Source: Rhodospirillaceae bacterium CCH5-H10 (lineage in GTDB: Bacteria > Pseudomonadota > Alphaproteobacteria > Reyranellales > Reyranellaceae). Taken from it: a stretch of DNA of 10,417 nucleotides. Position 1 is the first letter of the stretch, and each line of letters opens with the position of its first letter. Positions 1 through 5,997 of this stretch are shown piece by piece. The DNA lies in contig LSKJ01000657.1 in assembly GCA_001557035.1 (NCBI GenBank), positions 1 to 10,417 of the forward strand, written 5' to 3'. The notes under the pieces were generated by a model, which made no database searches, was not told the DNA's origin, and saw nothing but the letters and a program-made list of their open reading frames with translations. The position numbers and the translations under genes were made by a program.

Positions 1-1244
1 CCCCCGTCCCCCCGGCTGCGCCCGCGGCCCCGGCAGGCCCCTCGGTGGCCCAGCTCTTCGACGATTGCGTGCGTGGCGCCTGGCCCACCATCAAGGATGC
101 GGAGGCTCGCAACGTCGCCTGCTCCAAGGCCCTGCAGACCCGTCAGCTGAAGCCGCCGGAGATCGCACTGGCCCGCCTCACCCGCGGCGTTGCGAGGACG
201 ATGCTTGGCGACAAGGTGCTGGCGGCCGAGGACTATTCGGAAGCGTTGAAGCACTATGACGGCGTGATCGATCCGAGGAACCCGGACGCCCTCAACCTCT
301 ACCGGCGGGCGACCTCGCTCCATGCGGTCGGCGAAACCGATCGTGCCCTCAGCGACTACAGCGACGCCATCCGCGTCGATCCCAACAACTCGCTGGGCTA
401 TCTCGGCCGCGGAGTCCTGCTGGCCACCCGCAAGCGCGCGTTCAATCGCGCCATCGAGGACTTCGACAAGGTGCTCGTGCTGGAGCCGGACAATGTCGAC
501 GCGCTGATTGCCCGCGGGAACGCCTACAGCCAGCTCGGCGACAACGGCCGGGCGCTGGCCGACCTCGACCGCGCCATCATATTGGCTCCTGACGATCCGC
601 AGGCCTATGTCATCCGAGGTCTCGCCAACAATCGCCGCGGTCTGCCGCAGCTTGCGATGCAGGACTACAACATCGCCCTCCAGAAGGCGCCGCGTTATCC
701 GCAGGCGCTCGCCAACCGGGCCGCGCTGCTTTCGGCCGAGGGCAACTACAACCAGGCGCTGGCCGATCTCGACCAATCCATCGCGGCCGATTCCGACAAT
801 CCCGTCGCCTACTACAATCGCGGCTTTGTCTATTTCGCCAAGCGCGAATACGACAAGGCGCTGGCCGACTACGACAGCGCCATCAAGCTCGATCCGACGA
901 TGGGCGTGGCCTACAACAACCGCTGCCTGATCCGTGCCATCACCGGCAAGGACCTGGTCGCCGGCCTGCAGGACTGCGACACCGCGCAGAAATTGATGCC
1001 GCTGAACCTGGACGTCCGGATCACGCGCGGCTTCATCTACCTGAAGCTCCACGATCCGGCTCTGGCCATCCGGGCTTACGATGCGGCGCTCGACGTCGAC
1101 CCCAACCGCCCCCTCGCGCTCTATGGCCGCGGCATCGCGCGCATCATGAGCGGCGAGACGCGCGAAGGCGAGGGCGACAAGGCGGCCGCAGTCACTCTCG
1201 ACCCCGAGGTCGCCGATCAGTTCGCGATCTACGGCATCAAGTAG
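1..1244 (+). CDS. TPR-repeat protein, 5'-partial
   Basis: A tetratricopeptide-repeat protein built almost entirely of helical TPR units, so probably a scaffold for protein-protein contacts; the partner is unknown. A GTG at 45 could start a 399-residue product. However, the same frame stays open to the window edge through a Pro/Ala-rich stretch (codons from position 3), which looks like a low-complexity linker, so the real start is probably upstream and the gene is cut. Counting from the GTG, about ten consecutive 34-residue repeats run from residue ~41 to ~388. They show the typical small/aromatic pattern (G-x-A/L-x-x-x-x-G, then Y/F-D-x-A-I/L) and end in L/V-D/E-P-D/N-N. Clear examples are residues 151-184, 253-286 and 321-354. 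No enzyme domain is visible in the part seen. The missing N-terminus could carry a signal peptide, a membrane anchor or a catalytic domain. The gene ends 7 bases from the convergent dehydrogenase gene, with no terminator between them. Confidence 0.88.
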   Translation, partial: PVPPAAPAAPAGPSVAQLFDDCVRGAWPTIKDAEARNVACSKALQTRQLKPPEIALARLTRGVARTMLGDKVLAAEDYSEALKHYDGVIDPRNPDALNLYRRATSLHAVGETDRALSDYSDAIRVDPNNSLGYLGRGVLLATRKRAFNRAIEDFDKVLVLEPDNVDALIARGNAYSQLGDNGRALADLDRAIILAPDDPQAYVIRGLANNRRGLPQLAMQDYNIALQKAPRYPQALANRAALLSAEGNYNQALADLDQSIAADSDNPVAYYNRGFVYFAKREYDKALADYDSAIKLDPTMGVAYNNRCLIRAITGKDLVAGLQDCDTAQKLMPLNLDVRITRGFIYLKLHDPALAIRAYDAALDVDPNRPLALYGRGIARIMSGETREGEGDKAAAVTLDPEVADQFAIYGIK

Positions 1245-1251
1245 GATTGCC

Positions 1252-2217
1252 TCAGTAGCCAGCCGTCCGGTCGACCACTTCCCTCAACGGCTCGCCATCC
1301 AGGAACCGCTTCAGGTTCTCGACGAACAGCCGCGCGACGAAGCGGTCGCGTTGCGGGTGCGGGCCGCCGATGTGCGGCAGCACGACGATGCCCGGAGCCG
1401 TCCAGAAGGGATGTTCCGATGGGAGCGGCTCCTGCCGGAACACGTCGAGCAACGCGCCGGCGATCTTCTTCTCCTTCGTGGCGGCCATGAGATCGGCATC
1501 GTTGACGATCTGACCTCGACCGAAGTTCAGGAGCCAGGCCGATGGCTTCATCCGTGCCAGCCGCTTCGCGTCGATGAAGTTCTCGGTGTCCGGCGTGGCC
1601 GGCAGCAGAAGCAGCACGAAATCCGACTGCGCGAGCACTTCGTCGGTCTGCGAGGGCGGCAGCACTTCCGCCACGTTGGGAATGCGCGTCGGACGCCGCT
1701 TGGTGCCGATGACGTGCATGCCGAGAGCGACGGCGATGCGCGCCACCTCCTGCCCGATGACACCGAGGCCCAGGATGCCGAGCGTCTTGCCGGTCAGCGG
1801 CTGGGCCACCGTATGGACCCACTTGCCCTGCTTCTGGTACTCGGCGACCTGCGCATAGGGCTTCGCAACATGGAACAGCGCGCCGATGATGTTCTCCGGC
1901 ATCGACTCGGTGTGCGTCCCACGCGCGCAGGTGAGCGTGAGGCCCGGCGGCAGGTCGGGCAGCGCCAGCCAGTTGTCGACACCGGCGCTCATCGCCTGCG
2001 CCCAGCGCAGCCTCGGCATGGAAGGCAGCAGGCCGGCCGGCACCGCGCCCGCCATCAGCGCCTCGGTGCGGGCGAGTTGCTCCGGCGAAGGCTTCTCCTT
2101 GCGCGGCAGCGTGTCGACCGCGACGCGATCGGCGAGGCCCGCTGCCTGGATCGCATCGAGATAGGCTGCGGAAGAATCCGTCCAGAGCAGGAGGTGGGCG
2201 CGGTTCGTTTGGGACAT
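1252..2217 (-). CDS. D-2-hydroxyacid dehydrogenase (NAD(P)-dependent)
   Basis: A 321-residue cytoplasmic oxidoreductase of the D-isomer-specific 2-hydroxyacid dehydrogenase family, which interconverts 2-oxoacids and D-2-hydroxyacids (glyoxylate/hydroxypyruvate reductase-like members are closest in style). The Rossmann dinucleotide motif G-L-G-V-I-G is at residues 150-155. The catalytic set is in the family order: Arg234 (N-F-G-R-G), Glu263 (Q-E-P-L) and His282 (L-P-H-I-G-G). The S-A-G-V-D-N segment at 77-82 is the usual substrate-side loop of the split catalytic domain. Length is normal for the family. The frame is open far upstream through the SDR gene, but ATG at 2217 is chosen for two reasons: homology-like sequence begins there, and an AGGAG (2220-2224) precedes it by two bases and overlaps the TAG stop of the upstream SDR gene. 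Start and stop are five bases apart, so the two genes are almost certainly one operon with coupled translation. Substrate cannot be told from sequence alone. Confidence 0.93.
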   Translation of the reverse strand: MSQTNRAHLLLWTDSSAAYLDAIQAAGLADRVAVDTLPRKEKPSPEQLARTEALMAGAVPAGLLPSMPRLRWAQAMSAGVDNWLALPDLPPGLTLTCARGTHTESMPENIIGALFHVAKPYAQVAEYQKQGKWVHTVAQPLTGKTLGILGLGVIGQEVARIAVALGMHVIGTKRRPTRIPNVAEVLPPSQTDEVLAQSDFVLLLLPATPDTENFIDAKRLARMKPSAWLLNFGRGQIVNDADLMAATKEKKIAGALLDVFRQEPLPSEHPFWTAPGIVVLPHIGGPHPQRDRFVARLFVENLKRFLDGEPLREVVDRTAGY

Positions 2218-2222
2218 CGCTC

Positions 2223-2969
2223 CTAGAGCCCCTGCCCGCCGGCCACCGCGATGGTCTGCCCGGTCACCCAGGAGGCAAACGGCGAGGCGAGGAACAGCGC
2301 CACGTTCGCGACCTCCTCGGCGTGTCCCATGCGTCCGAACGGGATCGAGGCCAGGGTGCCGTTGTAGAGCGCGGGATTGTCGGTCTTGCGCTTGTCCCAG
2401 ACGCCGCCGGGAAACTCGATCGAACCCGGCGCGATGCAGTTCACGCGGATGCGGTCCTTGGCATACATCGCCGCCTGCGTGACCGTGTAGTGGATCACCG
2501 CCGCCTTGATGGCGCCGTAGGGCGGCTGCCGTGCCGCCGGATGATGCGCGGAGATCGACGAGATGTTGACGACGTTGCCTTGCGACTTCTTCAGTTCCGG
2601 CAGCGCCTCCTGCGTGGCGTGCACGATCGAGAGCATGTCGACCGCGAGGTTGGCGGTCCAACCCTTGTCGTCGTCGGACGAGCCGAAGGCGGAGGCGTTG
2701 TTCACCAGGAAGTCGACGCCGCCCAGCGCACCGATCGCCTCTCGCACGTAGCCTCGCACGGCGTCGCCCTTCGCCAGATCGGCGCTGGCCGCGTGGGTCT
2801 TGTGGCCGTGCTTGGCAAGCTCGGCGCGAGTCTCCTCGAGCGTCCTGGCGTCGCGCGCGCAGATCGACACGTCGCCGCCACAGGCCGCGAAGCCCATCGC
2901 GATGGCCCGGCCGATGCCCCGGCTGCCGCCGCATACGATCGCCTTCTTGCCCGTGAAATCCAGCTTCAT
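2223..2969 (-). CDS. SDR-family oxidoreductase (classical type)
   Basis: A 248-residue classical short-chain dehydrogenase/reductase, a soluble NAD(P)(H)-dependent enzyme. The cofactor motif G-G-S-R-G-I-G is at residues 14-20, with Cys13 and Gly14 around the place where a Thr-Gly is most common. Asn90-Asn91-Ala92-Ser93 is the N-N-A-G-like motif. The catalytic Ser138, Tyr151 and Lys155 have the classical spacing (S-13-Y-x3-K). Pro181-Gly182 follows, then a C-terminal V-T-G-Q-T-I-A-V-A-G-G motif at 235-245, which is typical of FabG-like members. Length is normal. ATG at 2969 has a good purine-rich Shine-Dalgarno on the minus strand (GGAGGGAGAGG, within 2974-2984). It is the first gene of a two-gene operon with the hydroxyacid dehydrogenase. 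Likely substrates are 3-oxo or alcohol groups on small carbon skeletons, but annotation beyond SDR family would be a guess. Confidence 0.93.
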   Translation of the reverse strand: MKLDFTGKKAIVCGGSRGIGRAIAMGFAACGGDVSICARDARTLEETRAELAKHGHKTHAASADLAKGDAVRGYVREAIGALGGVDFLVNNASAFGSSDDDKGWTANLAVDMLSIVHATQEALPELKKSQGNVVNISSISAHHPAARQPPYGAIKAAVIHYTVTQAAMYAKDRIRVNCIAPGSIEFPGGVWDKRKTDNPALYNGTLASIPFGRMGHAEEVANVALFLASPFASWVTGQTIAVAGGQGL

Positions 2970-3072
2970 CGCTTCCTCTCCCTCCGGCGCGACACACGAC
3001 GGCGCCCTAGCATGAACAGCGGGCCACGGTGGCGGTCGCGGTTCCTCAAATCAAGCCGGGCGTCGCGGTGTC

Positions 3073-3086
3073 CGGAACAAGTTCCG
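3073..3086. promoter_or_regulatory. Perfect palindrome in divergent intergenic region (operator candidate)
   Basis: The arms CGGAAC and GTTCCG are separated by two A bases, inside the 161-base region between the divergent SDR gene (start 2969) and the exported-protein gene (start 3131). It lies 45 bases upstream of the latter ATG. Two-fold symmetric sites of this size in shared promoter regions are often bound by dimeric regulators, but no regulator gene is adjacent and I could not pick convincing -35/-10 hexamers here. No other structure stands out in 2970-3130. Confidence 0.3.
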
Positions 3087-3130
3087 TTCTCCGGCTCACG
3101 ATGGAGTGACGAAATTTTCATGGAGAACGC

Positions 3131-3583
3131 ATGCGTTCCCCTACATCATGGCGAAAAGCTGCCCCGAAGGGGCGAACAGGGAGAGTTGGCAAGGTGCGGA
3201 CAGTTTGGGCGCTCGTGGCGCCGGTACTCCTGCACCTCTTTTTCGCCGCCGCGGCCCTGGCCAGCGAACCTGTCACCGGCGTGGACATCCTCATTCGCAG
3301 CAAGTCGGACGGCAGGATCATCGTCCAGACCATCACCGACCACCGCGGAGCCATCGTCATCAAGGAGATGCGACCCGGCTCCTACAGCATCGAGGCCGGC
3401 AGCAAACTCCCGATGGCGCTCATCAAGCGCAGCGGCTCCTGGGGCATCGCCCTGATCCCCGTCGCAACCAAAACGGCCAAGCCCCAGAGCCATCGCGCAA
3501 AGCCCTCGGCGCAGGGCATGCAGGTCGACATCGTCGTCCCCGAAGGAGTCCCCATCAGCTATACGGTCATCGTCACCTACTGA
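3131..3583 (+). CDS. Small exported protein with carboxypeptidase-regulatory/CnaB-like pattern, hypothetical
   Basis: I do not recognise this protein by name. It is 150 residues from ATG 3131, with GGAG at 3122-3125. An alternative GTG at 3194 (residue 22), preceded by GGGAGAG at 3179-3185, gives 129 residues and a more standard 23-residue signal peptide. Either way there is a hydrophobic segment (about residues 26-42) followed by A-L-A then S-E-P, a good signal peptidase I site after residue 44, so export to the periplasm or beyond is likely. The mature part begins with a pattern seen in carboxypeptidase-regulatory and CnaB beta-sandwich domains: a strand, S-D-G-R, T-I-T-D-x-x-G (67-73), then M-R-P-G-S-Y-S-I-E (80-88). 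A Lys/Pro-rich loop (112-127) and two more strands follow, ending in Y-T-V-I-V-T-Y. There is no catalytic motif and no lipobox cysteine. The Bug receptor gene follows after 89 bases. Confidence 0.72.
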   Translation: MRSPTSWRKAAPKGRTGRVGKVRTVWALVAPVLLHLFFAAAALASEPVTGVDILIRSKSDGRIIVQTITDHRGAIVIKEMRPGSYSIEAGSKLPMALIKRSGSWGIALIPVATKTAKPQSHRAKPSAQGMQVDIVVPEGVPISYTVIVTY

Positions 3584-3606
3584 CGCCGGAGCCGAGGGCT
3601 TCGTAT

Positions 3607-3634
3607 TTGAACGGCGGAACGAGTCCGTTAGACT
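3607..3634 (+). promoter_or_regulatory. Candidate sigma70-type promoter for the Bug receptor gene
   Basis: TTGAAC (3607-3612) and TAGACT (3629-3634) are separated by 16 bases, and each hexamer matches the consensus at four of six positions. It sits in the 89-base gap after the exported-protein gene and would start transcription near 3641, about 30 bases before the ATG. Inferred by eye only. Confidence 0.35.
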
Positions 3635-3655
3635 GCCTCCCAATAAAGAAAGCAC

Positions 3656-3661
3656 AGGAGG
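3656..3661 (+). promoter_or_regulatory. Shine-Dalgarno AGGAGG for the Bug receptor gene
   Basis: A full AGGAGG stands 11 bases before the ATG at 3673. It supports that start over the much longer open frame reaching back to 3106, whose upstream part is a shadow of the exported-protein gene. Confidence 0.6.
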
Positions 3662-3672
3662 CTACGTTCAAG

Positions 3673-4668
3673 ATGTCAAAGGTTGCGATTCCGCGCCGAC
3701 GTGCGCTGATACTCTCCGGCGGCGCGCTTGCCGCTCCCATGATCGCGTCGGGCATCGCCCGCGCCCAGAACGACTGGCCCAACAGGCCGGTGAAGTACGT
3801 GGTGGTGTTTCCGGCCGGTGGCCCGACCGACACCCTTTCCCGCATCGTCTGCCAGGAACTCTCCGAACTGACGGGCCAGCAGTTCATCATCGAGAACCGC
3901 GCGGGCTCCGGCGGAAACATCGGCGCCGACTTCATCGCCAAGTCTCCGCCCGACGGCTACACGATCGGCCTCTACACGATCGCCGCGCACGCCATCGCGC
4001 CGACGCTCTACGCCAAGCTGCCATTCGACGCGGGCAAGGACTTCACGGGTATCGCGACGCTGTGGGCGGTGCCCAACATGCTGATGACCCGGCTCGACTT
4101 CCCGGCGAACACGATCCCCGAGTTGATCGCGCTGGCGAAGGCCAATCCGGGCAAATATTCCTTCGCCTCGTCGGGTGCCGGCACCAGCCCGCATCTCACC
4201 GGCGAGATGTTCAAGCAGATGGCCGGCGTCAACCTGCTGCACGTCCCCTACAAGGGCAGCGCGCCCGCGCATCAGGACATCCTGGCGGGACAGGTCGACA
4301 TGATGTTCGACAACATCCCCGGCCCGCTCGGCCTGATGAAGGGCGGCAAGGTGAAGGGCTTCGCGGTCACCTCGAAGGAGCGCCATCCGGCAGTGCCGGA
4401 CAAGCCGACCTTCGGGGAGTTCCTGCCGGGCTTCGAGATCACCTCGTGGGGCGGCATCTGCGCGCCGGCCGGCGTGCCGCCGGCAATGGTCGAGAAGCTC
4501 TCCGCCCTCACCAAGCAGGCGCTGCAGAAGCCCAGCGTCAAGGCGGCCTTCGACCAGCAGGGCGCCGCCCAGACCTGGAGGTCACCGAGCGATACGATGG
4601 CTTTCCGGGCCGCCGAGGAGAAGAAACTCGCACCGGTGATCAAGGCATCCGGCGCGAAGGTGGAGTAG
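3673..4668 (+). CDS. Bug/TctC-family tripartite tricarboxylate transporter substrate-binding protein
   Basis: A 331-residue periplasmic solute receptor of the Bug (Bordetella uptake gene)/TctC family, which captures small carboxylates or related ligands for TTT transporters. Residues 1-32 form a signal peptide: basic P-R-R-R at 7-10, a hydrophobic core, then A-R-A before Gln32. The R-R-R-A-L-I-L stretch is weakly Tat-like, but Sec export is equally possible. Family hallmarks in order are W-P-x-R-P-V-K (35-41), F-P-A-G-G-P-T-D (46-53), I-E-N-R-A-G-S-G-G-N-I-G (73-84), P-D-G-Y-T (93-97), Y-S-F-A-S-S-G-A-G-T (162-171), H-V-P-Y-K-G-S-A-P (190-198) and the D-x-x-x-G-Q-V-D region (202-209). Length is typical. 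No TctA/TctB membrane genes are in the window, so it appears to be an orphan receptor, as is common for this family in genomes with many Bug paralogues. Ligand not predictable here. Confidence 0.95.
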   Translation: MSKVAIPRRRALILSGGALAAPMIASGIARAQNDWPNRPVKYVVVFPAGGPTDTLSRIVCQELSELTGQQFIIENRAGSGGNIGADFIAKSPPDGYTIGLYTIAAHAIAPTLYAKLPFDAGKDFTGIATLWAVPNMLMTRLDFPANTIPELIALAKANPGKYSFASSGAGTSPHLTGEMFKQMAGVNLLHVPYKGSAPAHQDILAGQVDMMFDNIPGPLGLMKGGKVKGFAVTSKERHPAVPDKPTFGEFLPGFEITSWGGICAPAGVPPAMVEKLSALTKQALQKPSVKAAFDQQGAAQTWRSPSDTMAFRAAEEKKLAPVIKASGAKVE

Positions 4669-4689
4669 CGTCAGGGCACCGTCACCGTA

Positions 4690-4753
4690 GCTTTCCCCCT
4701 CCGCCCTTCGGGCACCTCCCCCGTTTGACGGGGGAGGCAGAGAGGGGGAAAGC
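4690..4753. repeat. 64-base intergenic repeat-like element with three-way-junction fold
   Basis: A perfect 12-base outer inverted repeat (4690-4701 with 4742-4753, GCTTTCCCCCTC and its complement) encloses two smaller hairpins. One is GCCC-TTC-GGGC at 4703-4713. The other has 10-base arms at 4715-4724 and 4728-4737 around a TTG loop. As RNA or single-stranded DNA this folds as a closed three-way junction. From general knowledge, similar C/G-rich modules with a GGGGGAG stem recur between genes in alphaproteobacterial genomes, so this is probably one copy of a dispersed REP/MITE-like family. It lacks a T tract, so it is not a classical intrinsic terminator, though it could slow polymerase or stabilise the 3' end of the Bug transcript. 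Confidence 0.7.
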
Positions 4754-4802
4754 AACGAACGAGATTCGAGCGAGTACGTTTGCTCATACGATCTCGTGCG
4801 TT
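4754..4802. repeat. Imperfect inverted repeat upstream of the PRISE-like gene
   Basis: AACGAACGAGAT (4754-4765) and ATCTCGTGCGTT (4791-4802) are complementary at 11 of 12 positions. They flank a 25-base centre that contains a shorter GAGC/GCTC pair (4768-4771 with 4782-4785). It directly abuts the preceding 64-base element and ends 13 bases before the ATG at 4816. It may be part of the same repeat, an operator, or a 5' leader hairpin. The region has no evident Shine-Dalgarno before 4816. Confidence 0.5.
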
Positions 4803-4815
4803 ACGCTCATCAAAC

Positions 4816-5907
4816 ATGAAGAAGAAAGTCCTGGTCGCCGGGGCCACCGGCCTCGTCGGCTATGCCGTCATGAAGCACTTCGCGGCCACCGAAGGCTGCG
4901 AGGTGATCGCCGTGTCGCGGCGCCGCCCGGATGAAACCTACGGCGCGCGCTGGCTGCCGCTCGATCTCACCGACCGGGCCGCCTGCGAGGGGCTGGCGCC
5001 CGACCTCGCGGGCGTGACGCACCTCGCCTATGCCGCGCTCTACGAACGGCCCGGGCTGGTCGCGGGATGGCAGGAAGAGGAGCAGATTCGCACCAACGAC
5101 CTGATGCTGCGCAACCTGATGGCGCCGCTCGAACGCGCCGCCCCCGGATTGCGCCACGTCGCCCTGCTGCAGGGCACCAAGGCCTATGGCGTGCATGTCC
5201 GCCCGCTCGCCGTCCCGGCGCGCGAGAACCGCTCGGAGATGCACGAGCAGCCGAACTTCTACTGGAACCAGGAACGCTTCCTGCGCGAGGGCCAGGCCGG
5301 CAAAGCGTGGAGCTGGTCGATCCTGCGGCCGGTCCTGATCGTGGGCGATTCGGTCGGCAGTGCGATGAACGTCATTCCGGCCCTCGGCGTCTATGCCGCC
5401 TTCATGCGCAAGGCGGGCAAGAAAGCACTCGACTATCCGGGCGGGGTTGGCCGCGTGGCGCAGGCCGTCGACGCCGACCTGCTGGCGCGCGCCATCGCCT
5501 GGTCGGGCGAGGCGGCGACCGCACGCAACGAGATCTTCAACGTCACCAACGGCGACGTCTTCGTCTGGCCCAACGTCTGGCCCGCCATTGCCGATGCGCT
5601 GGGCTTCGAGGCCGGCAGCCACGTGCCGCTGGCGCTCGACCGCGAGATCCGGCCCCGCGAGGCCGAATGGGCGGAGATTCGCAGCGCCCACGGGCTCGCG
5701 TCCGGCACGCTCCGGGATTTCGTCGGCCTGTCGTTCGAATATGCCGACTACACGATGGGCTTCGGCCGCACCGAGCCGGGGCCGCCGGCCATCGTCTCGA
5801 CCATCAAGCTGATGCAGGCCGGTTTCACCGAGGTGATGGATACCGAGGCAATGTTCCGGAAATGCTTTGCCGCGATGCAGGCGAAAGGGCTCCTGCCGCG
5901 CCCGTGA
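4816..5907 (+). CDS. PRISE-like SDR reductase (progesterone 5-beta-reductase/iridoid synthase type)
   Basis: A 363-residue NAD(P)H-dependent extended SDR. The Rossmann motif G-A-T-G-L-V-G is at residues 9-15, and Ser34-Arg35-Arg36 is the usual NADPH-phosphate-binding position. The catalytic layout is atypical for SDRs but matches the PRISE family, which reduces activated C=C bonds of enones: Lys122 in L-Q-G-T-K-A-Y-G (118-125) and Tyr149 in N-F-Y-W-N-Q-E (147-153), where plant members have N-F-Y-Y-x-x-E-D. R-P then follows at 171-172, with S-A-M-N nearby (182-185). Length is close to the plant enzymes. Here the second Tyr is Trp150 and the E-D is E-R. ATG 4816 is chosen because the sequence is SDR-like from its third residue. 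An upstream TTG (4780) would add a non-homologous stretch made from the adjacent inverted repeat. No strong Shine-Dalgarno is visible. The natural substrate is unknown. A plain NAD-dependent epimerase/dehydratase label would be the generic alternative. Confidence 0.9.
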   Translation: MKKKVLVAGATGLVGYAVMKHFAATEGCEVIAVSRRRPDETYGARWLPLDLTDRAACEGLAPDLAGVTHLAYAALYERPGLVAGWQEEEQIRTNDLMLRNLMAPLERAAPGLRHVALLQGTKAYGVHVRPLAVPARENRSEMHEQPNFYWNQERFLREGQAGKAWSWSILRPVLIVGDSVGSAMNVIPALGVYAAFMRKAGKKALDYPGGVGRVAQAVDADLLARAIAWSGEAATARNEIFNVTNGDVFVWPNVWPAIADALGFEAGSHVPLALDREIRPREAEWAEIRSAHGLASGTLRDFVGLSFEYADYTMGFGRTEPGPPAIVSTIKLMQAGFTEVMDTEAMFRKCFAAMQAKGLLPRP

Positions 5908-5932
5908 ACGGCAACGGCCGCTCGCAAGGCGG

Positions 5933-5950
5933 CTGTCGTCAAATTGTCAT
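5933..5950 (+). promoter_or_regulatory. Pho-box-like direct repeat upstream of ppk2 (PhoB site candidate)
   Basis: Two seven-base half-sites, CTGTCGT (5933-5939) and TTGTCAT (5944-5950), are separated by the four-base spacer CAAA. The established PhoB box is two direct CTGTCAT repeats with a four-base A/T-rich spacer, so each half matches at six of seven, in the right spacing and orientation. It lies 47 bases before the ppk2 ATG, in the only gap (90 bases) in front of the ppk2-decarboxylase operon. A convincing -10 is not obvious; it would be expected about 10 bases downstream. Phosphate-starvation induction of a polyphosphate kinase gene makes biological sense. Confidence 0.55.
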
Positions 5951-5997
5951 ACGGCCCCCTCACCTTCCCCGGCCATTGGAACGGCGTGGAGGGCTGA

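Noticed and set aside
1252..2997. One 581-residue minus-strand open frame spanning both oxidoreductase genes
   Set aside because: Only its last 321 residues resemble a protein family. The upstream part is the wrong frame of the SDR gene, rich in Arg/Gly/Ala, and a Shine-Dalgarno with ATG at 2217 marks the real start.
3073..3090. LexA/SOS box
   Set aside because: The palindrome has GAAC and GTTC separated by two bases. That fits neither the GTTC-N7-GTTC form of alphaproteobacteria nor the GAAC-N4-GTTC Gram-positive form.
3106..3672. N-terminal extension of the Bug receptor frame back to 3106
   Set aside because: It overlaps the exported-protein gene in another frame and lacks family similarity. 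A signal peptide and AGGAGG fix the start at 3673.
4780..4815. Upstream TTG start for the PRISE-like gene
   Set aside because: The added 12 residues come from the inverted repeat, and SDR similarity begins at the ATG at 4816.
5917..5933. GCCGC/GCGGC hairpin as terminator of the PRISE-like gene
   Set aside because: The stem is only five base pairs, the loop is seven bases and no T tract follows.
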